DNA of 64,000 bases, from contig LUVW01000002.1 in assembly GCA_001661515.1 (NCBI GenBank), positions 565,850 through 629,849 on the forward strand, given 5' to 3'. Shown one piece after another: positions 42,797-55,800 of this stretch. Position numbers and translations under genes: made by a program. The notes below the pieces were generated by a model that was given only the letters and a program-made list of their open reading frames with translations, did not search any database and was not told where the DNA came from. Each line of letters starts with the position of its first letter. Position 1 is the stretch's first letter. Origin of the DNA: Capniomyces stellatus (lineage: Eukaryota > Kickxellomycota > Harpellomycetes > Harpellales > Legeriomycetaceae).

Positions 42797-45700
42797 ATGG
42801 ATAAAGAAGTCAGCTATTCGGAACCAGTTGATACAAACTCGACCAAAGTAAGGCAAGTAAGCAAGCCTGAAGGTATAATTGACACATACAGTACAAGTTT
42901 TAAGGAGGCCGGGACCAAAACAGAGAATAACAATTCGTTTGCAAAAAGAAAAATGGAAAATGCTATTAAACGGGGGAGAGTGAACAGATCACCGGTAGCA
43001 GGAATCAGAGAAAAAAGAGATACTGAGGCAAGGAAATTCAAATGGAATTCAACGGTATCAAACGTAATCGGAGAAATGAACCATCAATTGCGAGGCTCAA
43101 AATCAATGAATTTTGAAAAAGGGGTATCGCCATCAAAACCAACATTTAAAAGAATAACACACAAGACCTCTGGGGCAAGTATTGGGCTTGATAGGTATGA
43201 TAACATAGAGTCCCAAGGAGGGTCAAAAAGGCAGTTTGCAAAAGATATGGGATCCTCTCGATTGAAAGACAGTAGCCGAGTTGATGATTTGTATTGCAAT
43301 TCAGAAAGCTATGCTGAAGAGGGCAGCAGCTGGAAGAAAAGCGACTCTTTGCGTGGATCAACGGCAAATCAGAGCAGAGAGATATATTATAGCCCACCTT
43401 CAAAAGCTTTATACCCAGGTATTTTGCTACAAACCAAGGATATCCCGTTTATCTTGAATAGCAAGATATCAAGTGGTAATGTTACTATATATCTAGACAA
43501 ACATTAGAGTAGACTAGCGAGTTATACGTGGATATATATTCGTAGATAAATATTTGTAGATAGATATATATGTATATGTGATTGACGAGAGGGGTAAAAT
43601 TGTATGCACGAAATATAATCAGAGTATAATTAACTAATGTGTTGGTTTGAATACTGGCAATAATGTAGGTTTACATGCGAACTTCTACCAAGTGACAACG
43701 CTGGAAAAAGGGGAAATGTGTATACTGAAGCACATGACGATGGTAGATAGAGTGTCTGGAAACAACATAGAAAACGAGATCAAGTTGCTGGTTAGTATGG
43801 ATAATATATAATTGCGTATTACTGAAGCTACTTAAAATTAGTGGATATGATCATTAAGCAACTTGGATACAAAAAAAAACAGACATGGCTAACGAAAAAA
43901 AGTAAATTGGTAACAATAGAATCGTTTTAAAGGACACCTTGGATTTACTCAGATAATTGAGAGCGAGTCGGTTGATGAGGATGTATTTATTTTGCTAAAA
44001 TACCATTCAGGGCCAAATTTGGGGGACTATATAAAGAGCAAAGAGTACGTAAACCTAAGCGAAAAGGAAGTGATTGATATATTTGAAAACATTTGCAGGC
44101 TGGTTTCGATCATGCACAACCACGAGCCCACTTTGGCGCACTTGAACCTGACGGTAATTAAATCAACTACACGCAACTGGAATAAAATATATGTTTTTAT
44201 CAAGGCAGTAGATGGAAGAGAAAAGGGAGGGGAAAGGTGTTAAACTTTAATCAAAAAGAATAGTTTAAAACAGTATAATTTAATGAAATACCAATAAATG
44301 GGGATGGTGGGATAATAGGTAGATAACATTGCTGCTAGTGGAGGCGAGTACATATTGACAGATCTGGGAAATTCAAGAACTGAAATGGAATGCAAGAGGG
44401 AGATGAACGAAAGCGAGGCAGCGGCGTTCAAGGAAGCAATAAAAAGGTTTGTGCCGTTGGAATATTGCGCACCGGAGCTTTTGTTTGCGGATAATATTAT
44501 GGCTGTTGGTAAAGAGACGGACATATGGTCACTGGGGGTTATTCTTTACAGGCTATGCTTTGGACTGTCGCCATTTGCAGGACAGTCTGAGCACGAGATA
44601 ATGGAAGCACAAGTTGTAGTACCTAAAAAGACCGGTTACTCGGACGAACTAGTGAGGCTGTTTCAGCTGATGATTCGGGAGGAACCTCGTGAGCGATCGG
44701 GGATAATTGAGTTGTATGAAGAGGTTAAAAGGTTGAAGGTAGAGTTGAACAAAAACAATGTGATTAACATTCCAATGGAAGTAAAGGGAGAAAAGCAACA
44801 ATTTTATAAGAAGACGTCGTTTTACAACAGAGAATCTCGCAGCTCGAGGGTAGACAGACCAAAGTTTAAAGCAAGAAACAAAGCAATGTTCAATGATATA
44901 GATACATATAAGTTGCAGAACAGAGATTTGACATCGAGTGCAGGCTATTCACCAGAGCAAAAAGAGGCATTCAGTGGTTCGGAGAATGGAAACAATGTTG
45001 GGAGTGATAGCAGTGGAAATGGAAATGATAGCGGAAATGGAAATGGAGTTGAAAGCAACAGTAAAGATGGAGAAGTGGTTGAAAGTAATGCTGACAAGTC
45101 AAAGGTTGAGGCAGGGATTGAAAAAGATGAAGAGAAGAGTAAAAATAAGGAGAAGGAGAAGGAGGACGAGGGCGATGAGAAATCGACTAGTTTTGAGGCG
45201 TTTGATAAAAAGATGCCAGAGAACAGTTTGTTTGGATCAGTTAGAAAATCGAGTTTGACAAAAAATAGAGGAAAGAAGCAGGTATTGGTGGAAACCAGCA
45301 AACTCTTGAGGGATACAGCGCTTGAAGAGTATAAAGAAAGTATGCAACAAACAGCAATAGATACAGGGATCCAGGATTCAAGCACAGAAAAGAATAGCAC
45401 CGGTAACTATAATCAAGAAAAGACAGATGCAGTAGATCAAGAAAAGACAGACGTAGTAGATCAAGAACAGATGAACGCGGTAGATCAAGAAAAGCTCAAA
45501 GTACAGGCCCAAGTTCATGTACAGTCAGATGCGCAAGAGAAAAGCCAACCAGAAAAGCTAATGATTAAAGTGCCTACACCAACAAGCTCAAGAAGACCAA
45601 CAATTGATGATGTCATAAACGAACTGAAGATCAAGCCAGACAAGAGGCCAGTGCCCAACTCATCAAGGACAAATCTAGGTTCGTTGCTAAAGATTCCAAC

Positions 45701-48700
45701 CCCAGACCAGCAAAACAACAGCAAAGAGGCGGGAGTTGCAGGGCCAGGTAAAAAAGCTGTGAAAAAGTCGTTTGGAGAGATAGCAAAGATGTGGGAAGCC
45801 AACAGCGCCAAGACTAGCATAAATACAAAGCCAGGCCACAGCAGCACCAAAAAGACCAGCGAGGTGCTAAGTTCAGCAGAGCCGAGCCAAAGGCCACAGT
45901 TCAGGCCAAAGTTCGAGCCAAAAATCACGGGCACATTGAGTAAATACATGCATGGCAGTGTTGAGACGCGTATCAAGAATGCTGAAGAAAATAAAGCCAG
46001 CAATGTTAAGCCCAAAATGGTGGTATCTAAAAAGGACCATGCGTATTTAGATGACCAAATCGAGATTATTGAGCGATCAAAAAAGAGTGCCAAACTCAGC
46101 CCAAATATCACTGAAAAAGCCAGTGTTGATGAAGCCAGTGTTGATGAAGCCAGTATTGATGAAGCTAATGTTGATGAAGTTAATGTTGATGTTGGCAAAA
46201 AGGTTAATGTTGACAAAAATGTTGTAGAGACAAAAAGAGCACCGAAGGAGCGGTTTAATGTGAGCGAGTTTATCACAGAGGAAACAAAGTCGTCATCGGA
46301 AATGTTTGAGAAGATTGACATGTTGCTGAATAGCCACAAGAAGGCTGTAGACGTTGATTTTGCTGGAGCCGGGACCATAGTAAGTACTGTGGAGAATAAT
46401 GAGGCAGTAGAAAAGAAAGATGTGGTTGAAGAGGAAGTGGAAAAGAAGGAGCCCAGTCCTGAAAAGTTGAGTAAAGAAGAGTTGGTCAAGGTAGATAAAG
46501 ATAGTTTGGATAAATCAAGCGAACCAGATGTCAGTAAGAACCAATCAGATGAAAGCAAGGACAAGAAGCCAGTGGAGTCCAGTGCAGGTAGAAAGGACAA
46601 GATAGACTATAAGAAGCTTGACATGGTACTGGAATCGTACTCACATTTAGACCAATACTCAACGGGTAAAGAAACGCCAGAAAACAATAGTTTAGCACAC
46701 GCCGATACCAAGATTGAAGAGGTGTGTCAGGTCGAAAGCGGCAATGGTAGCAAATTTAGTGAGATGGAGGAGCTAAAAGACCTAGATGTTGCTAGTACCA
46801 GCATGCCAAAACTCCAAGTGACAACAGATAATTTGGATGTTGAAGATTCGACTAGACAGGATAGTGCTTTCTCACCCGCAACCATTTCTGATATAGAGGT
46901 AGGCACAGACGCAGTGCAGGAGATTGACCAGGGTATTGAGCAGAAGGTAGATAAAAATGTAGACGCAGAGCAGAAGGCCAATACTGAGATATTCCAAAAC
47001 GCGGAACAGGAAATAAAGCAAGAAATAAGCCAAGGGTTTGAGCTGGTTTCTAAATCAGAAAACGAGGATGAGCTAGAGCTAGAGGGTGTGCTTAAAAGTT
47101 TAGCTGACCAAGCAGAGCTTATTGAGGACCAGTTTAGTGACTCTGATAAAGAGGAAACTACAAAGATCGTTGAGATAAGAAGTGTTATGGATTATAATGG
47201 CATTGGTGCCAAGAGTTATGGGGCCAAAGCATCGGTAGTCCCTATTGATAAGGTCGTTACTTCATCTGCCTTTTTGCCTGGAAATAAAAACCAAAGCGTT
47301 GAGTGTATTGATGCTGATATTAAGGTCATCATTGAGGATGGTATTGAGGGCAATATTGAGAATGATATTGAGGATGGTATTGAGGATGGTATTGAGGATG
47401 GTATTGAGGATGGTATTTCAATAAATTCTAAATTCAGCAAGTATGATGACTTTGGAATGTATGAGGATGAAATGCTTATTCCTAGAAAGCTTCGAAGTTC
47501 GATAGTTCAAACAACGGATATATTTAGCGAAATAGTTGGATACGACGACCGGGCATTGCTTGATATTGCTGGTGGTGGTGATGATGGCAATAACAACAGC
47601 ACTAAGGATGGTAATGGTGATTACGATGGTGGTAGTGACCAAAATACGGGGATAGATATAGACATGTATAATGAGATAGGCAGCAGAACCAAGACTGATA
47701 GTGAAGGGGGAGTGTTGTTTGATTCAGATGGTGGGATTAGCGACAATGTTCTTAATCTGATAAACGATCAAACAAAAGGCAGTAATGCTGGCAAAAGCAG
47801 TGAGGGTGGAGTCAGAGCAAACAGTGTGAAAAGATCCACACAGCTAACGAGCTCAAGCAATATCAAAAACATGTTGAACTCACAGAGTTTGCTCGACTTG
47901 GAGTTTGATGATCAAGCAGATTTTGAGAAGATGGTAATGGAGGAGGAGGAAAAGGATCCGGACCGATACAATAGGCCTATAGAGAGACCGACTAGACGAC
48001 AAATGAACAGGAATTCAAAGAACATAAAGTCAAAGTATGATGCCCTGAGCACGGCGCTGGATATGGTGCTAAAAGCAGCGGATATGGATCCAAACAGACC
48101 ACTAACAGGGATATTTGACAATGATTTTGCCAATGCAAAGAGGCAGTTTGCAACCGAACGAAAGTCAGTTATACCCAGCCAGTTCATGCTTGGTGTTGAC
48201 TTGAACAAGGGTTCGTATTTTGGCAGTGAGTTGGGCAAGATTGGTGGAAACGAGAGAGGTAGAAGTGGGACCGGCGGAAGCAAGTCAAGGGACCAAAGCG
48301 AAGGAGGCCAATACCCAGGATACTCAAAGGCAGCAACAGAATGGTCAACTTTGAGTGTTAATACAAACACGAACGCAAACATTATTAGAAGCAACAGCAG
48401 TCAAAATAGTCCAAAAGTGGCTGAGTTTAGCAAGATGAACCAGATCAGCACAGAAAACAAAAGCAAAAAAGTTGCTTTAAGCAACGATAATGGTTTTGAT
48501 GCTCAAGGTAATAGAAATGCCAGTAATAATGGTGGTAATGGCAGTGGTAAGGTTGATGATGGCGAAGTGGTTGATGATGAAGTGGAAGAAATGTTGAGGC
48601 AAATGGAAGAGTACAACCGGCAACTTGAAGAAACCTCAAATAGCGTGTTGACGCTGTCAGCAGTAAGCAAACATAATCCAAAGTCAAAAAAGACAGTGGC

Positions 48701-51700
48701 GGCAACATCAGACAGCTTGGATAAGATGGGATTCATTCCAAGAACAAGATCAAAAACAAGAATAAGGCTAGGGGCAAGGATGGCAGGTGAGAAGATATCA
48801 GAAGAGGTGCCACTTGGAAGCCATGTGGCTGTAGTTGGCAACAAAGACGAGGAGGAGTTTGGTGTTGCAGACGTCAATAATGCGCTCAAGGAGATAGACG
48901 AAGAAACTACCCCTGAAGAAGTTGAGCGGTTGATCAGGAAAATGGAAGAGTATAACCAAGCTGTGTTGGAGTCGCAGCAACGCCACATTAAGAACAGTAG
49001 GCTTTCAAAGGCGATTCTTCAGCTTCAAGATGGATCCATTGAGTCGTTCTACCCATCAGAGCCGCTACCAACCATATCGCCTTTCACAACAAACATATAC
49101 ACCAGCATGAATACAGACATGTCAACGCCTAAAGCCAACATTGGAGATAGCTCAAGACTGGCCAAACATGCTGATGCTAAAGGTATTGTGGGGGGTGGTG
49201 GTGGTGATGTTTATGGTTTCAGCAACGGAAACGCAAATATGAGTTATAGCAGTCAAGGCAGCACAGTGCTGAATTACAGCAGCTCAAGCAATGCCAACAA
49301 CATCAACAATAACAACAACAATAGTTACAGCAGAGGCAACAACGGCAGAGACACTGATAATGGGAAAGATATAAATGGCGGTAATAACAACAAAACAAGC
49401 GGCTTTTCGCTAGTACGGTCGCCAACAACAAGGTCGACAATTGAAGACATCACGAATAGCAAATTGGAAGGCGAAGAACACAACCAGGCGCAGATAAATG
49501 CCATGTTGAACAAAATGGAGTCGTACAACAAGGCGCTGCTAAGAGTTCAAAAGCGTGTTGAGGGGCAGGAGCGGGCAAAGCGTGAACAAGTGATTGAGCT
49601 GCTGAACGAGATGGAGTCGCACAACAAGCAGCTATTTATTGAACAGCGGTCGCTTGAACAGAGGCTTAACAGGACAGAAGAGCAGGAAATCACGCTTAAA
49701 CGCGTTGCTGACAGGATTGCTGCCACAGTGTCAGCAGCTGCCAGCGCTAGACTGTGGACGTTGGGACTGAGTGGTAGTTCTGGTGCTAACCAAAACTCAA
49801 ACAGCCAGAACAATGACGAAAGCACTGACAGTTTGGGTGCAAGCAAGACCAACTCGGTATCCTTTACAAGTCTCATTCCACCAATTATGCGTTCCAGGTC
49901 CAACACAAACCCGGTAAATGCTGATTACTCGACCGAGATGACCAAAACAAGTCTAAACTCAAAATCAAACTCAAACTCAAACTCAAGCGCTGATATCGGG
50001 TTTGGTTCAAAGTCCGATAAAAACGTGGGCGAGTATAGCCAAATTGCCAGACCATCAGCTTTTGAAAGTCGAAGCAGAGCGGGTAGCAGTACATTTTCTA
50101 GAACCAGTTCTTTGCGGGTCTCAAAAACAAACACAGAAAAGAACACAGATTTTGAGATTGAAGAGGGAACAAGAGGTAGCCCCAAAAGAAACACAAGCGC
50201 CAGCATAGCATCAGTCGACCTGGCCAAAGGCAACAATGCCTACAAACGAGGTTCCGGATCGTCGCTATCTAAACTCCAGGTATCAAAACAGCCAAATTCA
50301 CCGAAGCAGCCGGCCAGTTCAAGCACCTTTTCCGGGTCCCAGCAGCACAAGTCCTTGGCTTCCAAAACCGCTAACGTGAGCGGAATTGCCCAGTCCCAGT
50401 CTTCGCCTATGCTGGCTTTGCAGAATATAAAGATGAAAAACAAGGTTCTGGCCTACAGAGAGTCTGGGCTCAGCAAAAGCACACAGCTTGAAGGCCATTC
50501 AGGTTCAGCAAGACCAATCATCATAAACGACTCATATGAAGACCTGAAGGGTTTGCAGGGTAGTGCCGAAAACGGCAGCAATGGAAACAGCAGCAATGGG
50601 AATGAGTTTGGAAGTAGTTTGAACTTGTACAATAACAAAAGTGGCAAAAACAGTCATTTAAGCAATTTGCCATTGGACATCAGCGTCGATACCAATGTGC
50701 AAAAGTCTGATGCCGCCCTCTACACCGAACTGTACTTAAGCCGCAAAAGTACAATCAAGTCCAGCAATTCTTGTAGCGTTAGTGCTGAAAATGAGATCAA
50801 AGAGGCTGAAAAGAACGAGGAGGAAGAAGAGTATGACATTGACGGAATAGACATTTACAACGCTCGCGTTTACAGACGTTCGTCATCAGACCACGACGCC
50901 CAAAATAAGAGCGACAATGACGAGGATAGTGGTGACTATCTAGTTTACCATTACAAAAACGGCAACAATAGCAGCACCAGCAACAACGGTACCAGCAACC
51001 AAAGCAACCCAGTGGTGCTTTATGATACCAAACTTTCGCCAAAAGCACAGACCGAGTTCAGGTCCCATAGAGTCAACAGGGTATCGGATTACGCCGGCAA
51101 CCAACCAGAAAGTCTGGCGCCGTTTTACAGTCCTGATGTGGACTCTGGGTTTAGCAATGGAAACAGCATGGATGCTTACAGTCCAATTGCTCGTAGTTCT
51201 GGCCAATCAGCAGAGAAGGTCAAAAGCATTGACCAAAAAAGCAGGGATAGAAGCAACGGTATTATCAATGGTGGAAAAAGAAATGGAAATATGTTTGAGG
51301 GTGAGGACGCAGTGCTTTTAGCGCTATCCGAGGGGATGAAAGGGACCAAGGTGAATAGCGGAGGCGGCAAAAACAATGAAAAAGACTCGACAGAAATTAG
51401 TGGCCTAACCACCACAAACAATGCAAAAGATGTTTCTAGGGAGTCAAGCAGTATGAGCAAGTCCAGTTCAGTGTCTAAAGGCGGAGTAAGCAAATTGAAG
51501 TACACATTGTCGTTGCTGCGGTCAAGCTCGCTTAGTAGGTCGTCAACAGAGCCAAGGAAATCAAAGCTAGATATTTCTAAACATACTGAGCCAGCCAAGA
51601 TAGAACCAGCCAAGGTGGTGCCATTGGCTTTACAAAGCTCAAGTGAAAAGCGCAAAAGCAGTTCAATTCGTGAGATAAGAGCTAGCCAAGGCACAGGTTT

Positions 51701-52430
51701 CCGGCCAAGTGTTGAGCTTGGAAGAGGTGCGAGCAGAATAAACAGTATTGAAGAGGGTCGAGTGGCGGCGGTGCAGCAACAGGACGATAGAAGAACGAGT
51801 TTGGGTTCAAGTAGGACAAGCGAAACGGGTGGTATTTTCAGATCAAACACGGGGTTGTTGAGGAAACAATCAACAAAGCAACCAAGAACATCCAAGAAAA
51901 TAGTCATTAACCACCTGCACATGGCAAACAACACAAACTTCAACGACAATGTTGGCGTTGAAATTCAGATAGCTCAGACCCAAAAGTATAGAGAAAAGAC
52001 GCAACAGGAGATATTCGAGCATTTTCATAATGGCAACAAGAGCAGCGGGTCAGTAGGACTGAACTTTAACGAGATGATCAGCCTTGACGATGACGCACTT
52101 GACATTATTGAGAAAAAAGCAACAGTTTTGGATTCCAACACCAAAAAAAATAGCCATGCTAGTGGTAGCAGCTATAAACCAAACTCCATGTCAACCGCAC
52201 CCACAACCAGTCTTGGCGCCAACAACAGCAAGCAGTCATCAACACCATTAACCCTCAAACGGACACTGAAGCTGAACCCCACACCCGCTAACACCAACAC
52301 CAATGGAGATGAGAATGGAGGTGGGAACAGCGGTAAAAATAACCAATCTTCTGGGCTCTGGAATTCCTCCAGCTTGCGTGCCACAATCAAGAAGATTCCT
52401 TTTAGAAAAAGCAAAACTCAAGGCCAATGA
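42797..52430 (+). CDS. Giant NAK/AAK1-family-like pseudokinase with low-complexity tail
   Basis: Four exons (42797-43475, 43669-43794, 43933-44153, 44319-52430) encode about 3045 residues. The kinase-like domain spans about residues 215-480. It keeps the ATP lysine (CILKHM, residue 247), the helix-C glutamate (ENEIKLL), D-L-G in place of DFG (357-359), CAPE, and the F-helix aspartate (ETDIWSLGVILYRLCFGLSPF, read as two parts). NAK-family relatives (AAK1, GAK, yeast Ark1/Prk1) regulate clathrin adaptors and actin patches. Here the catalytic HRDLK is HLNLT (338-342): the base aspartate is Asn and the following lysine is Thr, so it is probably inactive. The glycine loop is also poor. The remaining 2,500 residues are Ser/Asn/Lys/Glu-rich and apparently disordered, with short acidic repeats and four copies of an ME-x-(Y/H)-N helix motif (about 1764, 1877, 2068, 2100). 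The exon 2 end is ambiguous (43790 or 43794); 43794 keeps the frame. Confidence 0.82.
46119..46193 (+). repeat. 15-bp (A-S-V-D-E) repeat in the pseudokinase tail
   Basis: Five diverging copies of GCCAGTGTTGATGAA encode ASVDE/ASIDE/ANVDE/VNVD units inside the low-complexity tail. In-frame and apparently slippage-derived. Confidence 0.85.
47331..47414 (+). repeat. 12-bp (I-E-D-G) repeat in the pseudokinase tail
   Basis: Seven tandem 12-bp units of ATTGAGGATGGT type encode IEDG-like tetrapeptides; the last four are identical, suggesting recent expansion. Confidence 0.88.
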
Positions 52431-52814
52431 TCATATGTACGTGTAGCTTTTATATAGCTAGCAATCCTTTGAAAAAAAAAAAGAAAAGAGTGGAGTTTTT
52501 TTGACACCCTTCTTGCAAACTCTATCTGGCTTAGTTACAATCGAGCCAATACAGTCAATTCACCACTTTTGCCAACAACTTTCACGACTTTCTTTTTATT
52601 ATTTTTATTTTTAAACTCTTGGATTTACTTTATTATTTTGATTTATTATTATTATTATTATTATTATTTTACTTTGCAACTTTAAAACATGGCATTATTT
52701 TTTTATTTTTAGTCTTATTAACCTTGTCTTTTTTATCCGCAAACAGTCGAGTATCAACATGAATATACATTTAACACATATTTTGTTTTTCAAAAGGCAT
52801 CAAAAATCTTGGAC
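52431..52814. other. Convergent 3' intergenic region
   Basis: Under 400 bp separate the stop codons of the two giant genes. It contains a (TTA)n microsatellite at about 52642-52668 and poly-T runs. Both 3' ends must lie here. Confidence 0.5.
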
Positions 52815-55800
52815 TTAGTCCAGTTGAAATATTTTTCCCATTACCGATTTCACATCACATACAAATCCCTCCCATACCAAATCATCCCAATCCAAACTTT
52901 CAACACAAAGATACTCGCCTCCTCTCATAACAAGCGTTGCCAATCCACCAACCTGCCTGCTGTTTGTTACACCATCTCTGCCCAAACCCACACTATTGCT
53001 GTCAAGACAATCCACCTTTGATTTTGATTCACTCAAGCTACCGTACTCCTTGCAATACAAGCCGCCACTATCCATGTATTGTAGCTGTATCCTGTTTGCA
53101 TTTGACAACAGCCCATTAGTTGCCACGGTTTGTCTAACAGAATACTCCAATCTCTTGATCTTTCCTCCACAAAACCGCTCCAAAAAACTAATATCAACTC
53201 CTTCTCCACTATCACAAACACGCTTCCTTTTTCTCAATTCCCCACTCTCATCTACCCCGCTGTCTACCAATCCAACCCCGTTCCCCGTGCCTGGCTGGCC
53301 TGCTCGACTCGCTTTACTCTGTTTACCCGCATCAAATGCCTTGTTCCCAAGCAAACAGATATCCCCAAACACCGTTTCCGCGTAATCGGCGTAATCCGTC
53401 ATGTCATCAGCCTCAGCCCCATCCCAACCACAGCCACTCCCACTTTCATCGCTTACCAGAAACTGCAGCCCATACTGTTTCTTGAAATTCTCCAATTCCT
53501 CCTTGCCAATATCTTGCTCCAACACAAACGTTTCGGTATTTATATCATCACTACCAGTAAACTCCATCAAACCAACTCCTTCGTCACCCTTCATACCCTT
53601 GCCTTGATTTACTTCCACTTCCATTGCTCCTACTTTTACCTCTGCGCCTGACCCTTTCAAGTCTTTTATAAAAACCAGTATATTGTATTTTCTAATCCTA
53701 TTTAAAACACCCAACCTCAGCACACTAAAGTCGCTGTTATCAACGTAATACTCGGGAAACTCAACCATTTGCGGTTTACTCTGGTATCCACCAAACCCTT
53801 TTCTCTGACCTTGACTTTGACTCTGGCCGCCACTATCACTAAATGCCGCTCCGTTGCTTGTCAACGATACCACAGATGAGTAAAAATGTGGAACCCAAGT
53901 CAAATCCGCTTCATCTCCACGGGAGCCCGATGTATTGATTACTCCTTTATCATTCTCTATGGCTGTATACTCAATCGCGTTTGTTGTGATAGGATAGCTT
54001 ATACCGGCCAGCGAATTTACCAACTTGTATGCACAGATGTCATACAACGCAGCTGATAAATACCTTGAACATATCGACATTACCAGCACCCACTCATGAT
54101 TAGTCCATTTTGTCACATCAAATATCCTATCGATACTTTCCTCTCCTGCGTTTTCCTGCAACTGTTCTTGCCCATATCCTAGCATAAGTCCATCCAGATG
54201 TCTTTTCTCGCTCACCTGAAGAGTCTCTATACCATCCGAACAATAAAACGACAATCCTTTTAAGCCAGTGTTGTTTTTGGTAATATTGCTTCCTCCAACT
54301 CTCAAACAGCCAAGAACCAAACTCGATTTACAGTCAATATTAACTAGCAAATCGTACACTTTTAAAAATCTAACAAAGTCTGCTGCATATATATCATCTA
54401 TCTCCACCAAGTAACAACAGCTGCCTTCCAGTTTTACTGAGCTAAGCTTTTCGATAATGTCCGAGTGTTCAGCAGCGACAATTTTGACTAAATTCGACTC
54501 TATAAATCTCCCATGAATCAACGATTCAAAGTAGCTAGAAGTCTCACAAAACGCCTCTACATTTGTTACAGCTATGTAAAAATCATTCGACAAGTCGCGG
54601 CTATCCGCACCAAAACCTTCTCCACCACTACTCTCACCCATGGATTCTGGCCTCAATGCATTCACAAATCTAAAAATAATTTTTCTATCGCGCACAGACT
54701 CGGTATGGCCCGTTTCGCTGGTCGTAATTCTAGAACCTACGCTTGGCTTATGCATTCCGAGTTTCAGCCTATAGTACAATATTCTATAGAGCAAATACTC
54801 GGACGACTCGTGTATCCCACTTACAAAGCTGCTTCTATATCGATCGTAAATCAGCGAAGCCACCAGCGTAGGAAGCTGGAGTTCTGAAGAGCGCTGTATC
54901 TTATTTGGGAATCGATTGGGTCCACTGTCCTGGTTTAGAAAACTATCGGATGCCTCATCGCGGGTAACACTTTGAACATTATTATAGCCTTCAGTCTCAC
55001 CACTTTTTCTAGTTTTACACTGACCAACACTCTCGTCCTCGCCTTCAAAAACGTTTTCAACACTAATATCGCTCATTTCGCCCAAATTATCATTAGTAGC
55101 ACATTCCTCAAAGCCCAGTCCAAGTTTAACTGGCTTGAAATTTATAAATACTGGGTATAAAAGCCTGAGCCACGAGTCAAGAATCAAGCACAATGTATTG
55201 TTTTGGCGCATTGCAATCTGAATTCTCCGGTGTTTTGTGTGCGCTGGCAGGTTTTGATAGCTGCTAGATGCATAGTTTGGCAGCACGTTTTCGTTATAGT
55301 CGCTGTGCGAGCGGCCATAAGAAGGAGGAAATATAAAAAATATCGAACATGTCAATGTGGTATCGTCGATATTTGACATCTGTGCGCTTAGCTCTTCAAG
55401 CGCAACGCTGTACTCATCCCCAGCTAACACAACCTCGTTAAGTAGAACTGAGTTTGATTCAGTCGAGAAATCAAGTAGGCCCATAACCCTCTCGCCGCGC
55501 TCAATCAAACCAAAGCTGGATTTAAGCAAAAGCAAATTAGCACTGATTCTGTTGCTAAATGTTTTGTGTACAATTTCCGAAACAAAGCTTAAGATCTGAT
55601 TGTGCTGCACAAACCTAACCAGCCTCAAGTAAAAAGAGTCGCTATTATTTGACCTTGCTGTATACCCTCGTTTGAAAACAATTACTGCCAGCCGCCTCCA
55701 CATCTCAACTCTGGCTTTCCAGTATTTATCCAACGTGTTCAAGTAATGGCAAACAGTGCCACTCACGGCACTTGAGGATACGCTTTCTGCACAGTCTCTA

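Noticed and set aside
44101..44318. Sequencing error or mis-splicing as the cause of the missing HRD aspartate
   Set aside because: HLNL lies inside exon 3, well before the splice site, and flanking conserved residues (A-H before, V-D-N-I after) align without gaps. An error would need two separate codon changes (Asp to Asn and Lys to Thr).
45515..46600. Minus-strand 361-codon Ser/Leu-rich frame and similar ones under the pseudokinase gene
   Set aside because: Antisense to low-complexity coding sequence; no motifs, and the plus-strand frame is continuous over 8 kb.
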